Shown: piece after piece, positions 10,772 through 23,622 of the stretch
Position numbering within the stretch: the first letter of the stretch is position 1
Layout of the letters: every line of letters begins with the position of its first letter
NCBI GenBank assembly: GCA_049724395.1
Contig: JAUGWO010000120.1
Coordinates: 62,001-126,000, forward strand
Source: Spongospora subterranea f. sp. subterranea
Lineage: Eukaryota; Endomyxa: Phytomyxea; Phytomyxea; Plasmodiophorida
DNA: 64,000 nucleotides
Direction of reading: 5' to 3'
Position numbers and translations under genes: made by a program
Notes under the pieces: model-generated
What the model was told of the DNA's origin: nothing
The model's input: only the letters and a program-made list of their open reading frames with translations
Database searches by the model: none

Positions 10772-13700
10772 GACCCCCTCGATTCGACATCTCTGATTCC
10801 CATGGACAATCGGCACCATATAAATTTGGTAGGTGTCATATTGCTGGTCGGGCAATCGTCCAGGTTCACGGCCTCTTTTCTAACTTGCTCTCGAATGAAA
10901 TGAAAGTTTATGTCAATGTTCTTAGTTCTGAAGTCAGTTCGGAGATTGCTTGCAATTGCGAGGCACCCTGATTATGACAGAATACCTTGCTCGGACCATG
11001 TTCAGGATATCCTAACTTAGTTAACAATGTCCCTAGCCAAGTTATCTCTCTGACCATATCATAGGTGGCCATATATTCGGCATGAACTGACGAAGTGGCT
11101 ACTGTGGGTTGACGCTTACTTTTCCAGCTGATTGGCGATCCAGCTAATCTCACTAATTAATACCGTGTTGTGGATCGTCAAGTATCGACGTCCTGACTTC
11201 AGTCACTGTCAGACCAAGCGATTATCTCATTTCCCTCGCCCTTAGAGTGTTCCAGGCCATGGTGTTGCCTGCATGCTAGATATTGCAATACCTTCATGGC
11301 TGCAGTCCAGTGTAATGGACCAGGGTTGGATATAAATCGGCAAAGGGTCCCCACTGCTGTCAAAATATCAGGTCTGGTGTGAGTGGAAAGATAATTTAGG
11401 GCTCCAACTAAGCTGCCGTATGGAATGGTCTTCATCTTGCCACATTCATCCTCATCCTTCGGCCTCATTTTCATCTTCAAGTAATATCCCGGTTGATCAG
11501 GGGTATTGGCAGATTTGCACGATGTCATATTAAACTGGATCATCAGCTCTCTTATATAATCGGACTGATTTAGGGATATGATGCCTGCATCCAAATTATC
11601 AACAATATTCATACCGAGGATCCGTGTTGGTTGGCCATCGATAACTTGAACATCTTGGGTCAAACGTGAAAATGATTGCTTCGAAAACCCCATCATAATT
11701 GTGAGACAATATCATGTCATCAACGTATAGCCCTATAATGGCTAGATTATCGCCATCGCGAAGAACGTATATACACGGGTTTGATATACACCTTTTGAAA
11801 CCTAACTCACTCACCAAGAGTTCCTTGATCCTGTTGTTCCAGAGGCATCCGGCCTGCCTCAAGCCGTATATGGCTTTATTCTACCTCCATACCTGGTTAG
11901 GGCCCAGAGGGGCCTTGAACTTCTCAACCAATTCTGAATTATCCTTCCTAGGCTTTACTGTGAATACCCATTTACACTTGATTGGCTTGATGTTAGGAGA
12001 GCGGGATACGAGTTCGAATATCTTGAAGTCAACCATATTCTGGTACTCGGCCACGATGGCATCACGTCAATATCCTGCAAAAAGTCATCGACACAGCTTC
12101 TTGAACTGATGACGGTATCTTGATGTCGGTGTAAAATATATTTGATATATCAGGCTTAGGAAGAGACGCTTGTATCAAGATGGTGGTGTCTTTATGTACT
12201 GTGTTCAAGCATTTCCAGAACAAAAACGGTGGTGTCTTACTCTCGACGACCTGCGTGGGGCAGGTGGAGTTGGTATCTGAGCATCTGTATCTTGAACCTC
12301 TTCTTGGTCGGATTCATTTCCGCGACCTGGGATTTCTTCATCGTCGAAGTTTTCATCTTCGGTGCTCTCGATTGCGTCGACTTCATAGTTGAGATGCATT
12401 TTCCATATTAATTTGATCGATAAAATATGGTGTCCCGAAACGGCTCATGTTTCCTTTGTGTAGGTTGATTCCAAAATGTAAACGAAACCTCGATAAATTT
12501 GGTCCTCCTACTGACATTAACTTTCTTCTGAATCGGATCCCATAAGCGATATGCTTTCTGAGTTTGACTGTATCCAATAAACACTCCTGGCCTTGCCTTC
12601 GGGTCTAACCCTCGTCGTAACCGCTTGTGGATAAACATCCATGCGTCGCATTGAAAAACTCGCAGATAGGACAGGTTTGATTTAGCTCCGAATCATGCTT
12701 GATATGGAGAGACGCGGTTGGGTAGATAACTATGTGGTCGTCTGTTGATTACATGACCTGCTGTGGCAACTGCACATCCCCAGTAGAAGAATCGGGTAAT
12801 CCCGCGTGATGTCGAGCGCTTTCGGCTGCTGTATCGATTGTACGATTTACACCTTCGGCAATGCCGTTTTGTTCGGGATCGTAAACGATGCTGGTTTGGT
12901 GAAATATTCCACTCTTATCGTAACAGCGCTTGCATTCATGTGAGGTATATTCACCGCATTGTCGTTCGGGAGTGTTATCAAACGATCAACAGTCTGCCCA
13001 GGTTGGAATTCCGAATCTCTCAAACTGCTTCAACGCTGAAATGGCTTCACTCTTGTTACGAAGCAAAATACACTCGTAGGTATCGGGTGAAATGGTCAAT
13101 GAAAATAGTGCATTTGAATGTAGAGCCAAGGTCTTTCAATGTCGGAGGATACATACTGTCCTTGATGCATTTGGGAAGTGGCCGCCTGTCATTTTACTTT
13201 TGAAACATCCTCCAAATTTTCCGTCGATGGCACTAAATTCATCATTCGCCAGGGTTTTATTAATCTTCTGATGTAAGTAGTGAGCATTTGTGTGAAACGA
13301 TCGGATATGCCATGTGGTCCATGATGCAGAGTTAGCACTAACGTTGGTGGACACTTTCTCTGCCTCGACGTTCGTGGACACTTCCTCTGCCTCGACCGGC
13401 ACTTGATGGCCTGATAATGTGTGCAGGTTATCCGCCCTTCGGGAAGCCATTCCGAGAATGTTTCCTTCAGGCTTTTCCAAAGTTTGTCACATATTTAATT
13501 TGGGAACTATCCCCTAGCGAAATATCAGGTCCAGCTTGGGTAGAGTATTTTTCCATGTCAGCCTTATCGGCAACCATGTGTTGTGAACAACCACTATCAA
13601 TCGTCCAATTTGTTGATCGGGATGGTGCAGGTGTGACCGAGGACAAAGCAAATTTACGCTGAGGTGAATATATGGAAAAGCCTGATGCTGGCGCTGGTGT

Positions 13701-13990
13701 ATTAGGAGTGAGCCTATGCTTCCAGCAAGGTGGGGACCGCTCAGGATGGTGTGTGTAGCAGTTAGAGTTGGGGTGCTTTCCCGGATTGAGTCGGCAGTCG
13801 TTATTCGTGCCTTGCCGTTGAATGGAGGCCTTCAAACTGTATAATTCCATCTTCAGTTCTGCTATCGATGCTGATCAACGATTGGTGGCCGGGAGTTCCG
13901 TCCCTTCCTCCTCCAACGTCATGGCCGTCAACTTCTCACAGTGCAGAGGTACATCCGTCTCTTCACAATTGTCGCCTCAAGTTCCGGTGT
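10772..13990 (-). mobile_element. Ty1/copia fossil A (gag-pol body)
   Basis: Ordered copia domains run on the minus strand. A zinc-knuckle-like region and the protease motif WTIDSGCSQHM lie at 13467-13850. A GAG-pre-integrase block (WHIRSFHTNAHYLHQKI) is at 13136-13480, and a poorly preserved integrase lies between about 12700 and 13130. The integrase tail is at 12383-12640, an acidic linker at 12205-12399, reverse transcriptase with GLYVDDMIL at 11199-11862 and RNase H at 10908-11153. It is broken, with roughly ten breaks. The upstream LTR is not identified. It looks moderately old. Confidence 0.88.
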
Positions 13991-14160
13991 GACTGTGAGT
14001 ATTAATAACTTCTCCGGAATATCAGCTCGGCGAATTGTCTAGTAGGTACACCGTACACGCAGAAAAATAAATGCGTGTCGCACTATGGAGGTTCTCGCAT
14101 TCCCTACGTCCGTATTGACTCAGCCGACTGACAAAGCCCGAGGAGTCTTCCCCATTTCCA

Positions 14161-15771
14161 ATGACGATGGTATTCGTGATGATGTCCATATTCTGCATAG
14201 CTAGTGCTGTAAGCGCTGGGCCACTTCGTCATCAACCGATAAGGGAGAAATTATCTCCTTTAGGTGGCAAAGGTGTTGCTTCACCGTCTGTAATCCTGCC
14301 GGGACTTCTGAATCGACGTCCATTAATTTCTTCAGCCAATATCGATCTACCACCTGAAAGCTCGTCATCTGTTCCTGAATTGGCTGATGGTGCCTCATCA
14401 TCAATCAATCCCCCATCCTCATATGCCTCATTGTCTGTGTCAGATCCTCCCTACTCTTCCGATTGTTCAGTATTGAAATTGTCTCTGAATTCCCAACCGA
14501 TTTCCCATGTTGATAGTGCAGTAGTGGAACCAGGAACATCCATATATTTTCCATTAAGTCCTGAAGGTGTAAACAATGGTCAAAATTCTAATACCATATC
14601 ACCTCCGTCAGTTCCTGACAACTCTGCACATCCACTCTCATTGGAGTTGTCCCTCAATTCCCAATGGTCTCGTGATCCTGAGCGTGCCGGCATGGACTCT
14701 TTCGAAGTTTTTGTACCATTTTTTATTGCGAAACTCGCTTCAGTTTTGAACGGTCTATATCCGTTGCTGTTGAAAAATACAATCCTCAGCCATCACGCCA
14801 GGGAAGTTATCCAATTCGAAATCATCAAAGTTTCAAGCTCCATCCATCTCCCGCTGATTTTGTTTGTACGCATGTCCCCACCTGAGGCAGTCCACTGGTT
14901 GCGAAATCTAATTCGTGGTGATTTACATGGATCGCAGTTTCATCAGTACAATCCCGATCTCCAAACGATTATCAAGGCCGCAGCACCTGGGTTTCCGTTA
15001 ATTGCAGGTTCCTTGTTTTACTGCAAACTATACGCAAAGGTTGTTCAAGCTTTCCAGGATCATCTCGATAATACTCCGACTAATACGGAATGGGAGACTC
15101 TTATCGAGTTCAACACTGTATTGAAGCGGAATCGTGCCCAAATTGTTCAAAAGCTGTCAGATGATCCCAACTCAACTTCGCGTAAGGAAATTTTGCTGAA
15201 CGGGCTGATCGAACCAACATTATACATTGTCAAAGCTTTGCGACTAAATCGAGATCACTGTCAATACGTTCTTGAAAAAGTGCTCCTCGAAATCGCAGAT
15301 TCTTGCGTTCACAAAATGAATGATAGCCTCATCGTTGAGTTAAAGTCCCACGTCGCGGAGGCACTATCCGGTCAAAATGATTCTCCGTCCACAATCAAGT
15401 CATCACTTTTGACTCAATTTTTGTGGGATATTTACAAGGAGCGTCTGGAAAGTTATGTCGGCACTTGCCACGAGATTTTGGCATGGATTTACATCAATGA
15501 ACAGATCGCCATTGAGCGCACCGCGTGTTCCAGTTCTTCCGACTGGAACCATGTTCTGTCAGTTCGACATCTAATCAATCTAATCAATACATTGAAACGA
15601 AAGGGTGAGAGGGTCATGATATATCGGAATCGATTCTTGGCACCGGAAACTGAACAAGGTGACTTATATTTTGTCAAGGTATCGGAACGATTTGCAACGA
15701 TGTTTAAAAATAGCAGATTTGTCCTGGAGAAAGCCAAAAAATCCTTCATCGCGTATTTGTCCAAGATATAA
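14161..15771 (+). CDS. putative secreted 536-aa protein, orphan
   Basis: A single uninterrupted frame of 536 codons opens with a classical signal peptide (MTMVFVMMSIFCIASAVSAG, predicted cleavage near residue 20) and has no later membrane segment. Residues 25-180 are Ser/Pro/Asn-rich and contain a short repeated motif, LKLSLNSQ (105-112) and LELSLNSQ (161-168). Residues 180-536 are predominantly helical, with only three or four Cys. I recognise no family and no RXLR-type motif. It stands alone between a copia fossil and a gypsy fossil, yet is intact, which suggests selection or a recent origin. A secreted effector or extracellular protein is plausible by inference. It has no visible intron. 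Confidence 0.72.
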   Translation: MTMVFVMMSIFCIASAVSAGPLRHQPIREKLSPLGGKGVASPSVILPGLLNRRPLISSANIDLPPESSSSVPELADGASSSINPPSSYASLSVSDPPYSSDCSVLKLSLNSQPISHVDSAVVEPGTSIYFPLSPEGVNNGQNSNTISPPSVPDNSAHPLSLELSLNSQWSRDPERAGMDSFEVFVPFFIAKLASVLNGLYPLLLKNTILSHHAREVIQFEIIKVSSSIHLPLILFVRMSPPEAVHWLRNLIRGDLHGSQFHQYNPDLQTIIKAAAPGFPLIAGSLFYCKLYAKVVQAFQDHLDNTPTNTEWETLIEFNTVLKRNRAQIVQKLSDDPNSTSRKEILLNGLIEPTLYIVKALRLNRDHCQYVLEKVLLEIADSCVHKMNDSLIVELKSHVAEALSGQNDSPSTIKSSLLTQFLWDIYKERLESYVGTCHEILAWIYINEQIAIERTACSSSSDWNHVLSVRHLINLINTLKRKGERVMIYRNRFLAPETEQGDLYFVKVSERFATMFKNSRFVLEKAKKSFIAYLSKI

Positions 15772-16678
15772 ACGAAATAAACTGCGATGGTTGCCCATTA
15801 CCGCTTCTACAGATCGGTTAATTTCATTTGCTTATTGGTTCACAATACGGATTTCTGATAAATCTTTTCAAGCTTCTTGTAGCGCCTGTCAGCGGTGTTA
15901 CCGTGGCGCATGTTACGGGGCTTTTTCCGGTCTAATAAAGCGTCTAGTTTTTTCGTGCCGTCGTTTTGCGGTAATCGCGGACCGGCGTCCCTGATAGTTG
16001 CCGGCCGCAATATTGGCCAATGACGCTTCAACCCAGCACTATCAATGAAAATGAAGACTAGAAATTCACCTGACCTTGAAGTGACTACTGATATTGATGA
16101 GGAGCAAAAATCGATCTCTGCAACGGCTGAGGCCGCGTCTGACCAGCAACGGCTAATCGAGCTTTTATTCCAGCAAGCTCGGCAAAATCAAGTTTTAACA
16201 GAGCAAATGATGGCGTTAATGAAAGGGTTTTCGGATAAATCGAAGTTGACTGAAAATGTGATAACTGAAACTTCAAAGCCCATTAATTTTTCAGATTTAC
16301 TGAAGTTCTCGGAGATTGTATCAGCTGACGATGCCAGCCGATATATGGGTACTCGAGATGTAAACCTTCTCGATGATTCGGATATTTTAATCAGACGAGC
16401 TTTCAAATTTTGTCATTTAGAAGCCGATTTGAAATTGTCAGCATCCGAAGATATGCGTCGAGATGCGTTGTACCGGTGCTTAACTGGAGCCGCTCAAGAT
16501 CGCGCTTTCTATGAACCGGTGATGTCGTCGTCGCTATTGCTGGATAAGATGGCCGTCTGGTACGCTTCTACTGCTGATCCTGGGACGCTGGAGGATGCCC
16601 TCCGAAACAAGTTGGAAAATTCTTTACCAAATGAAAAAGAGAATTACTACCGGATTATATTCTAAGATATTCTCAGTA

Positions 16679-18369
16679 CCGTAGACTCTCTTTGGTCCGT
16701 GGACGGACTCAAACAGTTATAAGAGTGAATTTATTCACAAAATAAAAACTGCATGCGCATGTTGCTTCTGAGTTCGCAAATAATTTAGTGCGCTACTGCG
16801 AAATTGAAAAAAAAAACAGCGGGAACTGAGCGGAGATGGTTTGACCCGGGAGTGTCGTCAAATCTCATGCTCTTCGTTTGCAGCTCTGCTCGTTTCCCTG
16901 GTTGCTTGCTGTCTCGACGTCATTGATATGAATACGTGCGCTGGATGCAACGGCTCCATTAGTGGCCATCATCGGTAAGTTAACTCCCACCGGAGCTGAT
17001 TGGAGAAGAGGAAAAGTTTTTGGATCATATGGCCTCAGGACTGTCGTGATGTCTGGCGAAAGCGGTCCGCCGATGTTGTTGCAATCAATGCGGCTCTTCC
17101 TGAACTCCGGGCAGTAATTAAGGAATACGCACCACAAGACGTCTTCAATATGGATGAAACCGGACTGTTCTATTGTCTCGCCCCAGACCCGGACAATTGC
17201 AACGCGACAGCTGGAGGGCATGAAGAAGGATAAGACCCGGATTAGCATTGCACTGTGTGCTAATTCTGATGGAACAGAAAAAGACGAGCTTTTGTTCATC
17301 GGACATGCTGCGAAACCAAGAGCATTCAACAAGAAAAATGGAAAGGAACTTTGGATTTTTTTACCGGAATAACAAGAAGGCTGGGATGACTTCTCTGCTC
17401 TTTCAAGAATGGTTGCAGCTTTTTGATTCTCGGATGAAACGACTGCAACGTCTTGTCCTTTTACTTCTTGACAATGCACCAACACACAGCGTCAAAAACC
17501 TTGCGCTTTCTAACATTACAGTCCGGTTTCTTCCTCCGAATACGACATCTCGCATCCAGCCAATGAATGCTGGAATTATTGCAGCATTCAAAAAACGTTA
17601 CCGTTCCTTCCACCTTTCCCATGCTATCGATCGAGATTCTGTTGGAGAGAAGGACATCTATAAGGTGGATATCCTAAAGGCAATAAAATGGTGTAAAGCC
17701 TCCCGGAGTGCTGTTACGGCATCCACAATAGCAAACTGTTGGCGTCATACTGGGCTGTCTGGTAGTGTTTCGATCCAAAACCATTTTGATGATGATCATG
17801 ATGAAGAACTATTGAAGAGCGTGGAGCAGTTGAAAATTGCGTCTGTCTTTACCTTCAACGAGATCGCTGCTGAAGAGTCCGCGCAGGACATCCACCACAA
17901 ATTTTCCGATGCTGAATTGGTCGAGCTTTTTGCTGAATCAGAAGAAGACGAACCGGAGTTCGAAAATGACGTCGTCGTTGATGAGGGACTGACCCTTGAT
18001 GAGAAGATAACGTCAGTCAAGATGACGTTAGGCCTGTTAGTTGACGATCAGCTGGAACATGAAGCGGCTATCCGTCAATGTCGTCGTATTTTGATGGAAC
18101 TGGTTCAGATTAGATCGGCAAATCGTACGATACCTCTAAAACAGATTGACATTCGCTCATTCTTCCCAAAATAAACCTACCATGTTCTAGGAAAAAATGC
18201 TCTTACTTATGGTTATAAATGATCGGTTCCGGCAAAGGTATCAATTATCAAGTACGTATAAGAGAATATCAATTATAACCCATAGAACGGAGTCGGTGGA
18301 CGACAGGGCAATCAATTATAAGAGACTATCAATTGAATATAAGAAGATCACTTATAAGAGAGTCTACGG
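16679..18369 (+). mobile_element. pogo-type DNA transposon nested in gypsy gag
   Basis: The ends are inverted repeats of CCGTAGACTCTCTT (16679-16692 and 18356-18369), flanked on both sides by TA (16677-16678 and 18370-18371), the target duplication expected for the Tc1/mariner/pogo superfamily. The right subterminal part (18230-18360) carries several ATAAGAG and TCAATTATAA repeats. The interior holds a broken transposase. Confidence 0.85.
17000..18174 (+). pseudogene. pogo transposase, broken
   Basis: DDE domain of a pogo/Tigger-type transposase. FNMDETGLFYCL (about 17145) holds the first Asp and LLLLDNAPTH (about 17460) the second. IQPMNAGIIAAF (about 17560) is the third block, in which the usual Asp of LQPLDAG is Asn. 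The frame changes near 17230 and again near 17365. The N-terminal CENP-B-type DNA-binding region expected upstream is not seen. The C-terminal third is acidic and ends on QIDIRSFFPK at 18174. It is a dead DNA transposon gene. Confidence 0.85.
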
Positions 18370-20071
18370 TATTTCCATCAAGCGAAACAATTGTTACCGG
18401 ATTTTTCCATGTCTGAGTCAAATTGCTGTCGCTTATTTCTCCGAACTCTGCGTTTCAAAACGCCGCTTTATGCTGAACTGTTACGACTCAACGCGAGGGA
18501 AGTATTGAAGCTGTCGGAACTTTTTGCCTTTGCAAACGAAGCTTTATCGATATTGGAAGCGATTATTGCTGCACAAGACGAAGCCTCCAACAACTCCCGA
18601 TGGAAACAATCGCAACTTCCCAGAGGTCAGTCTGCTGTGAGAACGTCCCGTCCCCACGTTGCTTTCGACCTTCCTGCTTCGGATATGCAGAATGTCCGAG
18701 TTCGTGAACATTCTCGAATGTCGCGAGTCAACAACGCTATCCATAACCATCCGGTAGAGACAGAAGCAGTTGAAGTTCTACTGTCGTCTGGAACCACTGT
18801 TTCGGAAACGTTTCGTGCAGCTGTGGATGATGGTGCCGATTTGGTACTTATTGGATCTGTCCACAGTCCCTGTTCGGTCTGAAAACCTTCAGTTGCGTCT
18901 AGCGAATACTACCTATCTTGCTTGTAAGAAAAGCCTACTTCTGGATGTCACCATTTTTACCAATGCGGGGTCAATCATAATTCGTGCTCAACGGTTTTAT
19001 GTGATTGATGACGAGATGCCTTAAGTTTTATTGGGAAGACCTCTGTTACGCCGATTGGGAATTGATGTTGAAACCCAGCTATGCTCGCTGGCTATCAAAG
19101 AAAGTGAAAAGGAACCTGACTTTCAAGATGACATGAACAAGGACTTTCCGGAAAGTATTTTGGGAGACAACAATGACGCAGAACTTCGACAAGTCTTAGA
19201 TGATCGTGTTCGACAGGGGCTCCTCCTGAGTTTTCCAAAGATCTTGGTGTTTTGCTTGCCGAATTTATTAAAATTTTTCGTATTCGTCTGGGGAAGGATC
19301 CGCCTGTCAAAGTCAAACCCTTGGAGTTAGTTTTGAAACCGGGTTCCATTCCCATTTTGCGAAACCACGACGTATGTCTCCGTTGGCCACTCAGTATCTT
19401 CAGACTTTAGTGCATGAATTAACAGAGTGCAATCTTATCTATCACAACTACCAGTCATCTTGGGCTCTACCGGCGTTTGTTGTAAATGCGGAGACGAAAT
19501 CAAGGATCAGCAATTTCCGATGCCATACCTGCACAGCTTGGGTTCTTACATCTCTGGTTCGTCGTTTTTTTTTCACGCTGGATGCATTTAAAGGTTATTG
19601 GCAGTTCCCGTTTCTGGCTATCTTGATTGTCAAAGTTTTATTACCCTCTTTGGTGTTTATACCCCTACCAGACTGGCACAAGGAAACAGCAATGGAGTGT
19701 TTGCGTTTCAGCGAGGAATGTACGAAATAACGAAATGGTGCCTAACAAACTTTTAGTATGGCTTGATGACGTTTGGGATTCGCCTGATTTCAAAGATTTA
19801 TTATTGCTTTTGAGAGAAGTTTTTGGGAGATGTCGACAGTTTGGTCTGAAGCTCAATGTCATCAAGTGCGTGTTTTTTCCTACTCCCTCTGTTCCGTTAA
19901 AACTGTCCGGTACCAAAATCTGCGTGGGATTATGGTCAATTTTCCTCCATTTTTTTAACCAATAGGCGCATTTTATAGATCTTTTTAAGACCTTTTTGAA
20001 GATACAGTAGCGATCACCTTAAACCGACAATTTCAAACCCTAGTCCAATTATTTTCATAAAATTTAATGTA

Positions 20072-22509
20072 CACTTAAGTGTATATATGAGATTGCACGG
20101 TGAATATGCCATGAAAATGATCGTGCCTACAGAACGGTGCCTGATTATGTAATAAACCACATGTAAAAAGTAGTGACTGTGTACTTTGAATTCGATAAAA
20201 TGAGTGACTAGCTTTTACAAGTCGTTTATTACAGAATCAGGGACAGTTCTGTGTGCACGATATTTTTATATGCCGTTCTTCTTCCGGTAAGCATCCAAGT
20301 ACCTGAATGATTTCCTAGCAAAACGCCTCATCGTTGCTACTGATGTCTCTTTTAAAGCAATAGGAATGACCCTTTCGAGATTCTTGAATGAATACGTGCA
20401 ATGCTTTCGGGTATACTTTTTTGTAGCACCCCAGAACATTTCGATCCAATTAAACTCCGGGTGGAACTTGGGATAGAATATTATCAAAAAACCTGATGCC
20501 CGCGATACAGTTTCTTTCAACCATTCTTGCTGGGCGACAAAGTCGGGTTGCACTGACAAAAGCAAGCGGGCGTCCTTAAGACTTATCCCAGCATTCGGCC
20601 AGACCTCTTTCTGTAAGAATTCGGCGAATGCCTTTCTGAACAACGCCTTTGACATCAGAGCTGTCATCGGGAAACTGCATTTCTTGATGCACACGTTCTG
20701 GCCCGATTGTAAACCATCCAGGCCTTGAATGCTTAACATTCTTGCCGCCGTCCGAAAGGTTAAGTCTGGAAGCAACGAGCCCATCAGGCGGTTTGGCTCT
20801 ATGATTCTGGGAGTTGTCAAACGCAAAGAGTGGCGTCGAATCAACATGAAGAACCCGAAAAATAACCAATGCCAATCTGGTTTGCTCCACTAGATCTTTG
20901 TTGCACCAATATCCATCGGCATTCTTCCCTGGCTTTATCATTTTCAAAGTCGCAATGGTAGAGCCGACTGATCCGAACTCCAATATTTCTGGAAACTGTT
21001 CAGCAATTTCGCTTGTCACCAAAACCTCCATGTGGCCATGACACTGGCATAAGAACTGGGATACCAATATGGATTTGCCAAACCCTTTTGGTCGAAGAGC
21101 TTGTCGATCACATTCAACCCATATACACTTCTTGCTGTCATTTGCCTCAAAACAGGTCTCGTCGTGCGTAATCAACACCACCTTTGCCTCATTTGGAGAA
21201 AGTTCTGGGGGGATCACTATCTCTATTTGATTCCCCTCGTAATGTTCCATTCGATTATACAATTGCTCAAACGATTGTAAGAACCTGAAGAACACCATGT
21301 TATGTACTTGTGGTAAATCTGTAAAAGAATTAAGTAATCTACCATTTTCAATATTCAACGACATCTGGGCGTTCATGCCCGTCGTATAGGTGCCCTTTTG
21401 AAGCCATCTTCGTGCAGTTACCTCAGTAATAACTGTCGGATTGGTAAAGCCAAGGCTGTCAATCAAGTGAGATGCGCTAACCCATTTTGAGAATGAGAGG
21501 CCATCAATTAACTCGATTCGTTGACATCTCAGGTAATTTAAGCATGAATTGGCAACATCGGGATCCTGAATTAATGATCGCGTTTTCAACATGTCTACCT
21601 TGGCAAGAAGCATTGATTTTCTTAAACTGCAAAAAATGCAACGCCCACTGTCGAAGCCTTCGACTGCGATAAACGCAGCCTTGCTCTGATCCAAAGAACA
21701 TCTTGCTAATCTCCATAGAAGATCTCATTTTTTATCTAGGATTGGTTTTGATCGCTTGTAAATATCTTAGAACCCACATGTACTGCAAATTCTCAAACTT
21801 AGTTAGTTTGTTGCACTTTTCGACAGCTTGAGAATTCTTAGATGAAACCATTCTTGTTGAAAATGCAATGGATTCGTCGATACAATCAATTGACTCTTCG
21901 ATGGCTTCTTCATGATCGTCATCAGCTTGCTCGTGATCTGATACACTATCATCGAAACTGATATCAGAAGTGTGATGTTGGCCTTTTCCGAACCAATGCG
22001 TGATTTTTCGGCATCCAATCATCGCTGTTTCTCTCAAACGCTTTTCTCTCTGCTTTTTCAAAAGGGAAGACCTGCCATCTCCTGTGTGAGACTTTCTAAA
22101 ATGAGAGCCTGCCCCGGGTGTCCAGGTCAAAACACTATTAGTCAGTCTATCAAAAGCAGCTTAATCCATTCCGCAGAGCCATTCGTCAGATTCCAAAAAA
22201 ACCAAGTGGTCGTCATCTTCTGAAGTGACACTATCACTGATATTGCATTGGCTAAACCGCGTCGCTGTAATGTTTGCGATTTGTTTTCGTCTCTTATTCA
22301 ATGGCGGCATGTTAGTGAGACTACTGGTCAATCCGCAAAAGGTTATACCGTGCGCATTTTCAAAATTAGCCGTGCGTAGTTGATCAAATCATTATTATGC
22401 GTCAGTGCACGCAAAATAATTGCGCAGTCAAACCCATAAAAGTGCGTCACGCACTTTATTCCATATATACAGTCCAAAATTGTGTCGCAACCACTGTACA
22501 TAAAAAGTG
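20072..22509 (-). mobile_element. DDE transposon nested inside the MULE
   Basis: Candidate ends start with CACTT next to TA at 20070-20071 and, in inverse, at 22505-22511. Similarity between the two ends beyond the first bases is weak. The left end also contains the small palindrome TACACTTAAGTGTA. A minus-strand transposase fills the interior. The borders are tentative, but the MULE's subterminal repeats resume just beyond 22510, which supports an insertion here. Confidence 0.5.
20266..22308 (-). pseudogene. DDE-superfamily transposase of the nested element
   Basis: The minus strand encodes a transposase of the IS630-related DDE group often seen in fungi and protists. An N-terminal basic part lies at 21732-22130 (a further possible start at 22308). 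The core at 20576-21694 carries LITHDETCFEAND (first acidic pair), LRPKGFGKSILVSQF, PGKNADGYWCNKDLV and FAFDNSQNH (second Asp). The C-terminal part at 20266-20600 has YPKFHPEFNWIEMFWG (third acidic residue) and FARKSFRYLDAY. The frame changes near 20590 and near 21700. Short introns could explain one or both, otherwise they are lesions. All catalytic blocks are present, so it decayed recently or is spliced. Confidence 0.75.
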
Positions 22510-22639
22510 TATCTTCTCTGTCAATTTTGCCTCAAAATAAAAATGAAAAATGTAACTTTGTTCGTCTTGACAGGACCTACCGAGTTACATTCAATCTGGC
22601 CGATTTCAGATTCAAACCAAGTACTAGATAGTAAAGAGG

Positions 22640-22930
22640 TGCCGTACAGTCACGGAATTGTCGGTTTAAGGGAGTCCGGGTTGCGAGCACCCCTAAAATG
22701 TGCGTACAGCAACCATGTTTGAGGTCATGACCAACCACATATAGGATTATGAACAACCAAGAATTGGGTTATGAACACCCAAACCAGAATATGCGTAAAG
22801 TTAGGTCCCGACCACTGTTATTTCTGGGCAACCCAACCTCTTATGAGTTCTACACAACCTGAAATTGGATCACCAACGACCAGAATAGGGTCATCGACAC
22901 CTAATGTCAAGGTTTACTGCTTTTCCAATC
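22640..22930. repeat. left subterminal repeat array of the MULE
   Basis: Seven or so imperfect ~25-bp units with an ACCCA or ACCTA core (for example AACACCCAAACCAGAAT). The mirror-image array is at 25560-25765 with GGGTG cores. Such arrays are typical transposase-binding regions of MULEs. Confidence 0.65.
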
Positions 22931-23043
22931 GTTTTGCACACCTTCGTATTATTCATTACCGAACATTGTCGAAACGGGAATGTTGTGAAACGAATTCGGA
23001 CAAGAAGGTCATGTTAACACTACTGATGTTGTGCTAGCGAAAC

Positions 23044-23622
23044 ACCCATTGGTTGGCTGATTGTCCTTGAACAACAGCAATGCTCCTGTCAATATTTCTC
23101 CAAGTTTGGGATATGCGTCCATGTTATCCATGCGTGCCAGCATGCGGGAAGACCAATACCTGAAATGCCAGCACCCGTGCAGCGTCTAGTTAACCGGTCT
23201 GCGAACGTTCGCAGATACCGAACATCGTCGAAAAGGGAATAATAATTTATAAATTTTAAGGATATTTAGCACATATTTTATTTATATGTATCAATCAAGC
23301 TCGAGGGCCGGGCCCGCCAATCTGCCCCTCCCTGGACCAGCGGCTCGACCAGGACGAAGGCGGTGACCAATTGGTGCTCTTCCGGGAACGGGATTACCCC
23401 GACCTCGTCCTCGACCATTGATATTTCTGTGAACGCGACCGCGGTGTCGTCTGCGAACGTTCGCAGACCGGTTAACTAGACGCTGCACGGGTGCTGGCAT
23501 TCCAGGTATTTGTCTTCCCGCATGCTGGCACGCATGGATAACATGGACGCATATCCCAAACTTGGAAAAATATTGACAGGAGCATTGCTGTTGTTCAAGG
23601 ACAATCAGCCAACCAATGGGTG
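23044..23622. repeat. 172-bp inverted duplication of the SWIM-finger exon
   Basis: Positions 23044-23215 and 23451-23622 are reverse complements over 172 bp with about three mismatches. The right arm is the coding sequence of the MULE's SWIM zinc finger; the left arm lies beyond the stop codon. Each arm ends in the perfect 18-bp palindrome TCTGCGAACGTTCGCAGA. Confidence 0.92.

Noticed and set aside
16865-17485. Minus-strand 206-codon frame
   Set aside because: Antisense to the pogo transposase core, whose DDD blocks are on the plus strand.
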